A DNA stretch of 64,000 bases from Hybos culiciformis (GCA_964007475.1 OZ023273.1:46067525-46131524), one strand, 5' to 3'; shown: positions 25,801 through 36,655, counted from the first letter of the stretch. The notes: generated by a model from the letters alone, not told the origin. Program-made: numbers and translations.

Positions 25801-28800
25801 TAATACTTACAAATTTTTAATAGCAAAATTTAAAATTTTGTCATAGAATTTAAAAAAAAAATATAAGAGAATTGGAAAATACATAAAAAAATGTATGAAA
25901 ACTTGTCTTCTACTTAATCGACCAAGTTTAATTTTTTTTGTACCGTTTGTTACTCCAAATCAGAGGGTTGAACCGATATTTACTTCGGTTCGGTTATGGT
26001 TTCGTTCCTATATTTTTTTTGTGTTCCGGTTACGTTTCGGTGTGGTATTTTTTCTTCGTTCCGGTTACGGTTACGGTTTCGGTTACGGTTACGCTATTAT
26101 ATTTTTAATCTTTTCTAAAAAAACTGACAAAAATGCAGTAGGATAACTTAATCTAAAGCGACATAAAATAAATTTAAATTATGTCATCTTAGTATTTTCG
26201 GATTCTTTGCTGTTTTCGTATGTGAAGTATACAAAATACATACATTACATTATTTTGTAATATTTACAAATATGTAAAAGGGGGAATTTGAAATAGTAAT
26301 TTGTACCTCCAAAATTTTCCATGCAAAGTTTACTTATTTTAGGAAAAAATCCATTTTGTATCCCTTACACATATGAAAACCCCAAAGAAAAACAAAATCC
26401 TAGTGGCACAACAACTTTCTATTTTAAATGAATTCAGATACAAATATTAATTATAAAATAAAGAAATAAAGAAATAAATTTATCTTGGACTTAATCTAAA
26501 TTTAGTTAAGCTCAACACTACAACACTATACATATACGAACATTACGTATTTTCACTTGTCAAATTCTAAAATATTATAAAAATTCGTTTAACATTTATC
26601 TTGGATATAAAAAAATATCTAAATGCAAGCACAATTTTTTCTTTTATAAAAAAACTAAAAGAACGAAAAATAAACCGAAAAAAATTACGTTCCGGTTTCA
26701 GTTACGGTTTTTCATTTTTACTAAATTTCGGTACGGTTATACGGTTACGGTTTGGCATAAAATTTCGGTTTTTGGTTCAGTTCCATCTCTGCTCCAAATT
26801 AAAATCAATTTTTTTTAAATTTTAGTTTTTTTAAATATAATAATTGGTCGGCGGCCGCCCTTCGACTTAGCCGCTCACGTGCGTTGGCACCTTCTGCACC
26901 CCCGCCAGGAACGCGCCTGGTACCAACAGTAATAGCTCGATCACACCTAATACCGCAAAGCAATTTTTGAAAGAATGTTCCGGAAACCTGTTCACAGCTA
27001 ATTTTACCTGAAAGCAAAAAAATCAACTGCAAACAACTGCTTTTGTTTTTTTATAATATTATTGTGACAGAAAAATACCGCAAAACCAAATTTCGATGCA
27101 AAAGAAACGTAGTGGAAAAGAAACAAAAAATTATTTTGTGATGTAGTCAATTCCTTCAGGAGCAAAAAAAAAATAAATTCTAATTAAATATGAAATAATT
27201 TTAAGAAATTCTTTTTACAAAAAATCAATAAAATTAATATCTTGCATATTTTATAATTTTTATTCAAAATAAATAAGAAATAACGCAGAAAATCGGTTTT
27301 TACGGCAGCTCTTAATTGCTTTGCGGTATTAGCTGTGATCGATGCATAATTTCAGAGTTGTGAATATTCAAATACTTTGGTACTGAATACTAGTACTGAA
27401 TACAAAGTAATTGTATTTGAAAAGTACTGAATTCTTTTTTCGAAAAGTAATTGGATTTGAAAAAGTACTGAATACAAAGTAATTGTATTTGAAAAGTACT
27501 GAATACTTTTTTCCAAAAGTAATTGGATTTGATAAAGTACTGAATAAAAAGTAATTGTATTTGAAAAGTACTGAATAATTTTTTCTAAAAGTATTTGGAT
27601 TTGAATAAGTACTGAATAAAAAGTAATTGTATTTGAAAAGTACTGAAATATACATATATAAACGGGTGTTAAAATAAAACTACGAGAAGAGGTGTTAAGT
27701 ATTTAAAAATATGTTTTTTTTTTCATCTAAAAATAAAAAAATCTTAAGCAAATTCTTATAAACATTTAAATTAACTAAAAAAGCATTTAAAAATTGTATA
27801 ATAATGATAACAAAGATGTCTATAGTAGCCTATATTATATTTTAATTTTAACTACAGTTATATGTTATAATATTATTACTAAAATATAATATTATATTAT
27901 ATACATATATGCAGAAATATAAAAAAAAAAAATTCACATTGTAAAGGATTGGGTAATCAAATAGCACATTTATATTTATTAATTTTTTGCCCCATAATTT
28001 GGCACTACGAAACAATTTATACAGACATAATTTATACGAGAAAAACGACATTATCCATACGATAAATAACGTCGTTTTAAAAGCGATTTTATTTATACGG
28101 AAAAAACGACATTATTCTTATGATAAATAATGGCACTACGAAATAATTTATACGGACATAATTTATACGAGAAAAACGACATTGTTCATAAGATAAATAA
28201 TGTCGTTTTAAAATCGATTTTATTTATACGGAAAAAACGGCATTATTCATACGATAAATAATGTCGATTTTATTTATACGGAAAAACGACATTATTAATA
28301 CGATAAATAATGTCGTTTTAAAAGCGATTTTATTAATACGGAAAAAACGACATTATTCACACGATAAATAACGTCGTTTTAAAAGCGATTTTATTTATAC
28401 GGAAAAAACGACATTATTCATACGATAAATAATGGCACTACGAAATAATTTATACGGACATAATTTATACGAAAAAACGACATTATTCCTACCATACAAA
28501 TGAATTATATCGCTTTCAGGCACGTCATAATTTATATATGAATTAAGTCGTTTTTTTCGTATAAATAATGTCGCTTTTAAAACGACATTATTTATCATAT
28601 GAATAAAGTCGTTTTTTTTCGTATAAATAATGTCTCTTCTAAACGACATTATTTCTATATGAATAAAGTCGTTTTTTGATCGTATGAATAATGTCATTTT
28701 TAAAACGACACTATTTATCGTATGTGAGTAAAAAGGAATGTTGCTATATTTTGCTCCGGCACGACCTAACCGTAGCTGCTCACCCAAAAATTTTTTTTCA

Positions 28801-29641
28801 GGTAATATTAATTTCACCGGAGCTACCTATTTTGAAAAAAAAAAAAAAAATGTTTGTATATTTTGCTCCGGCACGACCTAACCGTAGCTCCCCACCCAAA
28901 AATTTTTTTTCAGTTAATATTAATTTCACCGGAGCTACCTATTTTGAAAAATACAAAATGTAGGTGAACTGACATAACCACGAATATTGTGGAAAAATAA
29001 TTATAAATAATACTACTGATATTTTAGTACTTTTCAAATACAATTACTTTTTATTCAGTACTTTATCAAATCCAATTACTTTTGGAAAAAAGTATTCAGT
29101 ACTTTTCAAATACAATTACTTTTTATTCAGTACTTTTTCAAATCCAATTACTTTTAGAAAAAAGTATTCAGTACTTTTCAAATACAATTACTTTGTATTC
29201 AGTACTTTATCAAATCCAATTACTATTTTACAAAAGAATTCAGTACTTTTCAAATACAATTACTTTGTATTTGGTATTGGGAATTATTTGAAATGTTACA
29301 ACTCTGACAATAATTAATAAACTGAAATAGAAAATGTTTGGATTTTTAAATGTTGTAAACTCTATTTGTGCCTAGACAGCCAAATTTTAACAAATTTTTA
29401 GTTTTGCATAAACATATAAATATTTTTAAATTTTAATTTTTTAGGAGTTATATCTGCTACATGTTTAACACCAATAATTTTTATGAATAAAAGTGCTGAG
29501 ACTTTAACTGATTTAGAAGGAATTTTAGATGAAACAGAAAAGGCAAGTTCACTAAGACAAGAAAACATTGAAAATCCCAGATACAAAACATTCATTCAAA
29601 GAACCTTAAAAGAGTTTGAGTTATCCGGATTTTTGGATTGA
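22834..29641 (+). CDS. EcKinase-like protein B, divergent (LGD in place of HGD)
   Basis: Five exons: 22834-23055, 23404-24012, 24211-24373, 24709-24765, 29445-29641. The phases agree and give 415 residues. The intron 3 donor is weak (GTTTCA). Family signs: YTSPEWLT at the N-terminus, ATP-site lysine in SVIIKEHP, EKIAKFHACS, LGDLWISN, LDYQ with GSPAIDLNYF, DKIPTLKDIHIEIIKKSLFG, and a last exon of usual length ending SGFLD. Two usually conserved features are changed. The catalytic-loop His is Leu254 (Asp256 kept), and the KGENYAS loop reads KDCGFAS. The metal-binding Asp279 is kept. There are no stops or frameshifts, so it is probably expressed, either as a pseudokinase or with changed activity. 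Intron 4 is 4.7 kb and packed with transposon remnants. Confidence 0.85.
25743..26919. mobile_element. hAT-type element, outer (1.18 kb, contains a second hAT)
   Basis: Left end CAGTGCCGTTTCTGCG; right end, read inward, CAGGCGCGTTCCTGGC. They are flanked by a perfect 8-bp target duplication, GTACCAAC (25735-25742 and 26920-26927). Without the nested insertion it is about 340 bp and has no transposase. It lies in intron 4 of kinase gene B. Confidence 0.85.
25961..26791. mobile_element. hAT-type element, nested (831 bp)
   Basis: Left end CAGAGGGTTGAACCG; right end, read inward, CAGAGATGGAACTGAACC. They are flanked by a perfect 8-bp duplication, CTCCAAAT (25953-25960 and 26792-26799). Subterminal regions are rich in GGTTACGGTT-type repeats (26015-26095 and 26690-26775), which create a false Gly/Tyr-rich frame. 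It interrupts the outer hAT element, so it inserted later. Confidence 0.88.
26937..27342. mobile_element. MITE-like element with 29-bp terminal inverted repeats (406 bp)
   Basis: The left end, 26937-26965, begins TCGATCACACCTAATACCGC. The right end, 27314-27342, is its reverse complement with about one mismatch. No clear target duplication was found and there is no coding capacity. It lies between the outer hAT element and the foldback hAT element in gene B intron 4. Confidence 0.78.
28017..28735. repeat. array of small hairpins, inverted about its own centre
   Basis: Repeated units of about 60 bp contain the dyad AACGACATTATT, a short spacer, then AATAATGTCGTT, and alternate with GCGATTTTATTTATACGG. 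Units to about 28490 run in one orientation. From about 28540 the array reads as the reverse complement (TTTTTTCGTATAAATAATG). The block can thus form many small hairpins and one large one. It lies inside the foldback element in gene B intron 4, and the minus-strand open frame over it is an artefact. Confidence 0.75.
28745..28950 (+). repeat. direct duplication of a GCTCCGG-bounded unit
   Basis: Two copies, 28745-28838 and 28857-28950, lie 112 bp apart and are nearly identical. Each starts TATATTTTGCTCCGGCACG and ends near CACCGGAGCTACC, so the unit is bounded by short inverted words. GC content is higher than in the surroundings. Both are inside gene B intron 4. Confidence 0.75.
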
Positions 29642-30488
29642 AGTTTGTAATAATAACGCAAAGTGAATATTTGCATATTATTATGTAACTATACTTTATT
29701 AATTATTATAACTTAATGAAAATCATTATAAAATTATTGGAGCCTTAATTATTATAGATTAATAAAGAAATTAAGTAATCTTTTATTATTATAAATTGTA
29801 TTATTAAACGTAATAAAGATATTTTAGAACGAATGAATTGGACTTTTTTATTGTAATAAATTAAAGAACAATTGGTGCAATAAAAAGTAAGATAAGCATA
29901 CTTTTATATTGCACGCAAATAAATGCATTCGATATTCACTACTCGAGTTGTCTTTAGTTATCTTTCGTTAGTTGTGTAGTTGATTTTTACGGAACTTTTT
30001 TTTAAAGATTTTTTTTTGTTTTATAAGTTTAAAGAAATTTTTGTTCATTATTTTCTGATGTATTTTTTGATTCAAAAATATTTCAACTAATAAATTTATT
30101 TCAAATCAAATTTACATTTATTTTGTCGTACCTAAAATGCTAGAGAATTAATTATTAAACTTTTTTTTATTTGTACGAATTAAAAAAAAAACATAAAAGT
30201 ACGGTAGTACGTTGAGTTCACGAAATTTTTTGCAATTAATATATCGCAATTTAGACAACAAGATAATAAAATTGAACGTCACTTTTAATTTAAATAAATA
30301 TTATATTTTTTTTAGAATGCAAACATCATAAAGATTTGATATTGAGTAAATTCTAGTTTTTTTTTTATGTAATACAGTAATAATAATTTGCATTTTAGGT
30401 AAAATTTTCTTGAAAAATACACAGTAGATTTTCTGAAATTGATGAATTAGGAACAAGTAAGATATAAAATAAGACAAGAGAATAAAAA
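29642..30488. other. intergenic between kinase genes B and C
   Basis: About 850 bp hold the 3' flank of gene B and the 5' flank of gene C, which lie head to tail. No other gene was found, and no convincing TATA and initiator pair was seen before the gene C start. Confidence 0.5.
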
Positions 30489-32192
30489 ATGCCTTCTCAA
30501 AATGAAGAAATTGAATACCATACTGCTCCAGAGTGGTTAACAAAGGACTATTTTGAGAATATTTTAAGTAGATCAAAAAATGATCAGAGCTTGAAAATTG
30601 TATCTTATGAAATTAAGCCAGCTTCATCAAAAGGAGAACATTATGCAAGTGTAATGACAAGAATAAGTGTGCAATATACGAGCAAATATTCTAATGGGTT
30701 TGAACAAAAAGCTAGCTATATTGCTAAAACTAGTTTTGAATCAAATGAAGGTCCTTCGAAAATTTTTAATGAATACAAAACTTTTAAAATAGAAATGGAT
30801 TTTTATGAGAACATTGTTCCACAGTTAAATTCAATCTTAAAAGAAATCAATGTAAATGATGAAATGTTTCCTGAAGTGATATTTGTCGATAGAAAACATT
30901 CAGCAATAATTCTTGAAGATTTATCAATTCGTTCGTTTGGGAATGCTGATAGAATCAAAGGCTTGGACTTAGTTCATGCTCGGCTGGCATTAGATAAAAT
31001 TATAAAAATGCACGCTACATCAGCTGTATTGAAGGAAAGGCAGCCAAATGTATTTAAGGAATTTATTTATGGAATTTTCAATCGTCACACTCGATTATTG
31101 GCACCATTTTTCGAGAATTGTTTTAAAGTTTGTGGTGAAAAAGTGAAAGAATTTGAAGGTCCGTATATTGAATATGGTGAAAAAATAGAAATATTAACAA
31201 AACGTATCATGGAACTCACAGAAAAAGCAAATGATCCAGAAGAACATCATTTTAACGTTCTTGTTCATGGAGATTTTTGGACTAATAATCTCATGTATGC
31301 TTATGATGAAGAGAAAAATCCAATTGATTTAATTATGATTGATTTTCAATTTTGTGCATTCAAGTCACCGGCAATAGATTTGCATTATTTTTTCCATACT
31401 TCACTTATGGAAGGTCTATATCTAAAGCATCAAAACGAATTGGTACAATATTATTTTTATAATCTAACCAATTTATTAAAAAAGTTAAATTATAAAGGTA
31501 AAATACCAAGTTTACATGAATTTTGGATTCAATTGGCTGAAAAAAGTTTTTATGGTAAATAATATTATTTTTTGCTAAAGGTATACTAAATAGACTGAGA
31601 TTAATATTATCTGAAAACAAAATAACATGAAAACAAAATAATAATGAAACCAAACTCCTAAGGTTCATTAATAAATATTCCAAATATTAATAATTCAAAA
31701 TATTTTGTAACACGTTATTCCACTTCATTTAAATTTCAAAATGAAAACGTGTACACACATCACCATTGCCAATCGATTACATTTTGACAGGGGATTTAAA
31801 AACTATTGGGGAGATTGCTGCACATAAGTTCTTATAACACTTTTTAATTTTAACACAGAAACATTCTTCTTACTTTCTCTCGTGGCTGGCTACAAAACAA
31901 ACATCATTAACTTTATTTCTTTAACAAATTTTATATTCCCTTATCTTAGCTAATTAGAATTTGGTCTTTTTGATTAATTTAATTGCTTCCATTTTCAGAA
32001 GTAACATCAGCCTGCGTAGTCAATGCGTTGCTAAAAACTGATGAAACAACAGACGCTGATTTTATGGCCCTCGTAGGTTCAGATGAACGATCTTGGAATT
32101 TTAAACGTGCATTGTATAAAAATGAAAATGTACAAAACAATCTTAAAATTTTATTACCAATTTTTAATAGAAGAGGATTATTAGATCTGTAG
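30489..32192 (+). CDS. EcKinase-like protein C
   Basis: Two exons, 30489-31554 and 31999-32192, joined in phase 1 at FYG|E, giving 419 residues. The long first exon carries nearly the whole kinase fold: TAPEWLTKDYFENIL, loop SKGEHYASVMTR, ATP-site lysine in YIAKTSF, AIILEDL, a helix with KMHATSAV, catalytic HGDFWTNN (His260, Asp262), metal-binding IDFQ (Asp285) and SPAIDLHYFF. The short last exon follows the family pattern (EVTSACVV, ADFMAL, a run of helices, GLLDL at the end). All catalytic residues are intact. Genes A, B and F have four introns, but this one, like D and E, keeps only the last. The substrate is not inferable. Confidence 0.93.
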
Positions 32193-33929
32193 AAAATGAT
32201 ATTTTTGTTTCTTTTTTTACATTTGAAAAAGGTATAATCTTATTAAGAACAGTAATAAACTAAGCACAATTAATGGAATTCAAAATGCAATAATTTAAGA
32301 ATATAGCGTTGTGTTAATAAAAATATTTGATATAGAATCACAAAAATGTTTTAATGTTTGAAACATAACACTGTTACTGAAGAAAAATGTTTAAAAAAGA
32401 TCGAAAACATATTTAATTTATAGACATAAATACTAATTAGGTTGAAAATTGCGTGGTAATGACTATAATAGTCGAAGTTAATGCACAAAAAAAAAAAAAT
32501 GTAAATCAGTTTTTGAGATTGCTAAATCAAAATTTTTGTTTTTAGTTTTTAAATCATTACTTCTTTATTTAATATATACCTAATTTATATTATTTATTAT
32601 TTTATTTTAATTTCTTATATATTTCTTTTATTTTTATCAATGAACTTATATATTAGTTCATTGGTTTTTATACAAAGTTTATGTATTATTTTTATAAATA
32701 TAATACTTAGCAAAACGGACTTACTTAATTGAATCATATAAGTGGTTTTCCGTGCAATTGTAAAACTTTATAATTTAAATTTTTTTTGTGGAAAATTCTG
32801 GAAAATTTTTAAACCATAACCGTGCTACAATTTGAAAACTAGCACTGAATTTTCAAAACCTTCTTTAAGTACGCTGGCACATCTAAATAATTTGCCATCT
32901 TAAACTGTATTTCAGAGGGTAGAGTTAGTGGTAGTTGGGCGGAAAATCGTAGTCTTAAAAATTGTTTAGTGGCAATTAATTTCTAATTCGGTAGTCTTAA
33001 AAAGTATTGCAAAAGTTAATTTTTGTGTAAGAAAATTAAAAATGCCAACATTGATTGAATTCAAGAATTTTTTTTTTAATTTTGATTCCTACAAATTATG
33101 TATTTATTCTGAATTCCAAACTCCTAATGCAGCTCAAAAAAGCCGTCGAAAATCCCAATCACATCTGAAAATGAGAAGACCAAATAGCAACCGAATTCCA
33201 AACGAATTTTTCCTGGAGCAGATGCCGAAAGTGATGGTGAAGGCCATGAATCAAACAAAGATGTGTTTAATTATGTTTAAGTTTACATGCATATTAATTA
33301 TAAATGTTATTATTATAAATTTTATATATAATTATATATTTATGATATTCGGACTATTCGTAGAAAAACATAGAAAAACAATTGGTAGAAAAATAATCGT
33401 TAAAAAAACAATTGGTAGAAAAATAATTCGTAGAAAAAAAATGGTCGAAGGACGTTGAGGACGCGCGCTTTAAATGTGATGTATATAAATGTGGAAGCTA
33501 GAAAAAAATGTCGAAAAATGGTTTGTAGTCTTAAATTTTTCTTATTTTACTCTCTGCTGTATTGAGTATTAACGATAGTGGATGTTAAACATTAACAATA
33601 ATCAATTCTTTCTTATGCAAATGAATATAAATAATAATAACTTTTAACGCAGAAAACTTTTTTTGTAATGCGAATGTGATACTAGTTTGTATAAAGGTGC
33701 CTTTACAAAGCGTGAAATATCAGCTTAAAACACAATATCAGCTATATTTGTATACAGATTTGTACAATATTATATTAAATACAAAATGTTTTATTGAATA
33801 CATATGAAAAATCTTCACTCTAGAAAATAGAACTATTTGGTCGTAATTTTACAACGATAATAATGGTAATTTTTGATGTAAAATTACGTCCATTATTTAA
33901 ACTTCAACCGATAAAGGCGTAAAAAAAAT
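32193..33929. other. intergenic between kinase genes C and D
   Basis: The 3' flank of gene C followed by AT-rich DNA. A plus-strand frame at 33042-33458 encodes a basic protein of 138 residues with Lys/Arg-rich imperfect repeats near its end (GRKIIVKK, GRKIIRRKK). I do not recognise it. It has no splice or promoter context, so I do not call it a gene. Confidence 0.45.
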
Positions 33930-35090
33930 AATATACACAAAAAAAAGTAAATTTAAGCAAATTGTGTTATTTTTGCATTAAAAATAAAGGTATATTTACA
34001 CATTGTTGCTTAAACATTTAAGCCATAGAGCGTAAAAATAAACAAACTAGTGTATATTTACACTCTCCTGCTTAAATGTTTAAACCATATATTGTAAGAT
34101 TACAGTTTATGGTGTAAATTTACTTTCTATGGGTCATAATATTAAGCCACGTAGTGTAAATTTATGGTGTACACACAATATAAATCTATTTATTGTGTAC
34201 CACACAACGTAAATTTACCTTCTGTAGTGTAAATTTACACTCTTCGACTTAATTTTCCCCTGTATGTCTTAAATTAATAAACCACAGAGTGTAAATTTAC
34301 ATCGTAGAGTGTACAAGGAGCTTGTATTTTTAAACGTTGTAGTGTAAATATATCTTCTGCGGTGTAAATTTACACTAACGGTTAAAATTTTTAAATATTT
34401 GAATGTAAATTTAAACCACACAGCGTAAATTTACACTGTGTGATTTAAATTTTTAAATCATAGACAGTAATTTTACATCGCATGGTGTAAATTTATTTTG
34501 GTATACAGAATTTATACAGAGAATTTATATAACGATGTAAAGTTTTAAAACTATTTTTGTATTTTTGTTGATATAATAGCGATGTAAGGTTTTTACTTGT
34601 TAACAGGTATACAGAATTTATATTTTCTATTTTACTGATATCTAAAATTTGAATACCGTAGCTGAGTGGTCAAGATGTTGGATTGCAATTCTAAATAGCG
34701 AAGTTCGAACCCCGAAGGTGGCATAAGAAAAATTAAATAAAAAGAAATTAAAATACAAAAAAATATTAATAATAAAATAAAATAAATATTAATAAAAAAA
34801 AAAAATTAAATAAATTAAATAAATAAATTCAAAAAAAAAAATAAAAAAAAGTTCAAAAAAAATATTAAAAAAAAAATTAAAATTATTAAATTTTTCTTTT
34901 TTTTTTTTAATAAAAATATTTACGACTTTTTGGTGTAAATTTAAATATTTGGATTAAATTTACAACCTTTTGGCGTAATTTTTAGTTTAATATTACGACT
35001 TTATGTTTAAATTTATTCTGTTGGAAGTAATTTCGCAACATTTTGGCGTGAAATTTGGTGTAAAATTACTTTTTTATAGAGTAATGTAGT
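33930..35090. repeat. degenerate array of GTGTAAATTTACAC palindromes
   Basis: The palindrome GTGTAAATTTACAC and close variants recur about every 40-60 bp, separated by words such as CTTAAA, TTTAAACCATA and CACAGAGTG. Examples lie near 34218, 34350 and 34425. The array is interrupted at 34654-34910 by a tRNA-like segment with an A-rich tail. It ends close to the 3' end of kinase gene D. Its class (satellite or decayed foldback element) is not clear. Confidence 0.65.
34654..34723 (+). ncRNA. tRNA-Cys-like sequence, probable SINE head or tRNA pseudogene
   Basis: An A-box-like TAGCTGAGTGGT (34659-34670) and a B-box-like GTTCGAACCC (34703-34712) are correctly spaced. The anticodon arm TTGGA/TCTAA closes a 7-base loop (34683-34689) with GCA in the anticodon position. 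The acceptor and T stems pair poorly, so it is not a working tRNA. An A-rich tail of nearly 190 bp follows, as expected of a tRNA-derived SINE or retropseudogene. Confidence 0.6.
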
Positions 35091-35120
35091 TTACACCAAA
35101 AATATGCAATTATTTTCTAA

Positions 35121-35182
35121 TGTAAATTTACGTTGATTATCGAAGGTAATAAATTGCCATCGATAATCGACGTAAGTTTACA
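35121..35182. repeat. 23-bp inverted repeat beside the gene D 3' end
   Basis: The left arm, 35121-35143, begins TGTAAATTTACG. The right arm, 35160-35182, is its reverse complement except at two positions. The 16-base loop contains GGTAATAAATTGCC. It lies 44 bp beyond the gene D stop codon, so it could fold in the 3' UTR. It may instead be the edge of the adjacent array. Confidence 0.75.
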
Positions 35183-35225
35183 TCAAAAACTTTCTAGAGT
35201 GTTGATTTGAGATCATGTAATTTAT

Positions 35226-36610
35226 TTAATCAATGTCAAGCAGCCCCAATTTATCGAATTTCGGTATAAAATTTTTTAGAATTTTTTGTATAATAGGATT
35301 ATCAAATGCTCTCCGTTTAAAATTCCAAGCACGTTCATCGACCCCCATCAATGAATGAAAATCTGCATCTCTGGTGTCTTCATTTATTGCTATAGCTAGA
35401 TTTACACAAGTTGATGTTACAGCTGTAAAATTGAACGAAATAGGTGTTTTACAAATTAGGGCAAAGTCTGACATATAATCTGACTTATATATAATCTGAC
35501 TGACAAATATATAATCAAACATATAATCAAATAATACTTACCGAAAAAGTTTGTTCTAATAAAATCAATCCAGATTTCAAATAAAGTTGGTATTCTCTTT
35601 TTATAGTTCAATGCAGTCAAAGTTCTCACCAAAATAAAGTAATAATAATTCAAAAACTCTTCTTGTTTATTCAGTTGTAAGTCATCCTGAAGTGATGTGC
35701 TAAAAAAATAATGTAAATCTAAGCAAGGCGAACTGTAGTGACTGTATTGGAAATCAATAAGGACTGCTTCGTCAGCTTCTTTATTTGAATTGTGATGAAA
35801 CATTATGTTCGTGCTCCAAAGATCACCGTGATTAAAGCAATTGAAGGTATTTGGATCAGGTTCAAATGTTCTTCTACCGTAGTCCATGACAAAAGGAAGT
35901 AACTTTGAAATTTTTTCACTATATATTTTAAAATCGTCACCATACTCTATGATTCTTTCTCCACAAACTTTTAAAGTATTTACAAAATAAGTTGAGTATT
36001 TATTTGTGTATTTATTGTAAAAGCCTTTATCAAATTTATCCAAAAATCCGGGACATCTTTCATCGTAAACGGCCGAAGTTGCGTGTAATTTAGCCATTTT
36101 TCGAAGTACAATCTTCACTTCATTTTCATTTAGACGGTTAATTCGATCAGCTGACTTAAAACATTTTTCTAATAAATCATCGAAGATAATTCCTGAATTT
36201 TCATAATCAACATGGATAACAGTAGCGAATAAAATTTCATCATCATTTATTTCCTTTAAATATTCATTTAATTTGGGAACAATTTGTTGATAAATATCCA
36301 TTTCACGTTGACAAACTTGATATTCTTTCATTTTTTCAATAGCAAATTCATCGTCTTCAAACGAACTTTTAATGATAAGATTTTTTTTTAATTTAATTTC
36401 TCCATTCGAAACTGAATACTCAAGTCTAACTCTTGTCATAATACTGGCATAGTTTTCACCTCTAGGAATAGCTCGTTCAATTGACATGTTGAGAATTTTT
36501 AATGTCATATCTTTTGAATAGTTTTTCATAATATTTGTAACATAATTTTTTGTTAGCCATTGCGGGGCTGAATGATTATCTAATATGTTAGATATTACTT
36601 CTGGTGGCAT
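35226..36610 (-). CDS. EcKinase-like protein D
   Basis: Two exons on the minus strand, 36610-35542 and 35422-35226, joined in phase 1 at FFG|A, giving 421 residues. The start MPPEV matches the MPPES start of gene E, supporting the choice. Features in order: SAPQWLTKNYV, loop PRGENYASIMTRVR, ATP-site lysine in LIIKSSF, GIIFDDL, KMAKLHATSAV, catalytic HGDLWSTN (His261), metal-binding IDFQ and SSPCLDLHYFF. The last exon carries AVTSTCVN and RDADFHSLM and ends LLDID. All catalytic residues are present. It is the only kinase gene here on the minus strand and is divergent from E across 2.7 kb. A TATA box and initiator lie just upstream. Confidence 0.93.
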
Positions 36611-36617
36611 GTTATCA

Positions 36618-36655
36618 AAATGATGATAAATAAAAAAAAATTAAACTTTTATATA
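36618..36655 (-). promoter_or_regulatory. putative core promoter of kinase gene D
   Basis: On the minus strand, TATATAAAAG (36655-36646) is followed by TCATTT (36623-36618), which matches the arthropod initiator TCAKTY. The spacing from TATA to the initiator A is about 32-34 bases. This predicts an 11-base 5' UTR before the ATG at 36610, which is unusually short. The TATA box is clear; the exact start site is inferred. Confidence 0.5.

Larger units (their letters stand above)
27353..29306. mobile_element. hAT-like foldback element with long repeat-built inverted ends (1.95 kb)
   Basis: Both ends start CAGAGTTGT when read inward, followed by arrays of an AGTAATTGTATTTGAAAAGT subrepeat alternating with AAAGTAATTGGATTTGATAA-type units. 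The left array runs to about 27650. The right array, about 29020-29275, is its reverse complement. hAT-type ends built from repeated AGTAATT-like units are known, and long inverted ends made of tandem subrepeats recall Drosophila foldback elements. No convincing 8-bp target duplication was seen (flanks CATAATTT and ACAATAAT). The interior carries other repeats, listed separately, and no transposase. Confidence 0.75.

Noticed and set aside
25895..26146. Frame with a Gly/Tyr-rich stretch (GYGYGFGYGYA)
   Set aside because: It arises from GGTTACGG subrepeats in the hAT elements and crosses an element boundary.
28395..28817. 140-residue minus-strand frame with internal repeats
   Set aside because: It follows the hairpin array and has no independent coding sign.
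33042..33458. 138-residue basic frame between genes C and D
   Set aside because: Lys/Arg repeats at the end and a hydrophobic poly-Ile stretch reflect AT-rich low complexity; no splice, promoter or family support.
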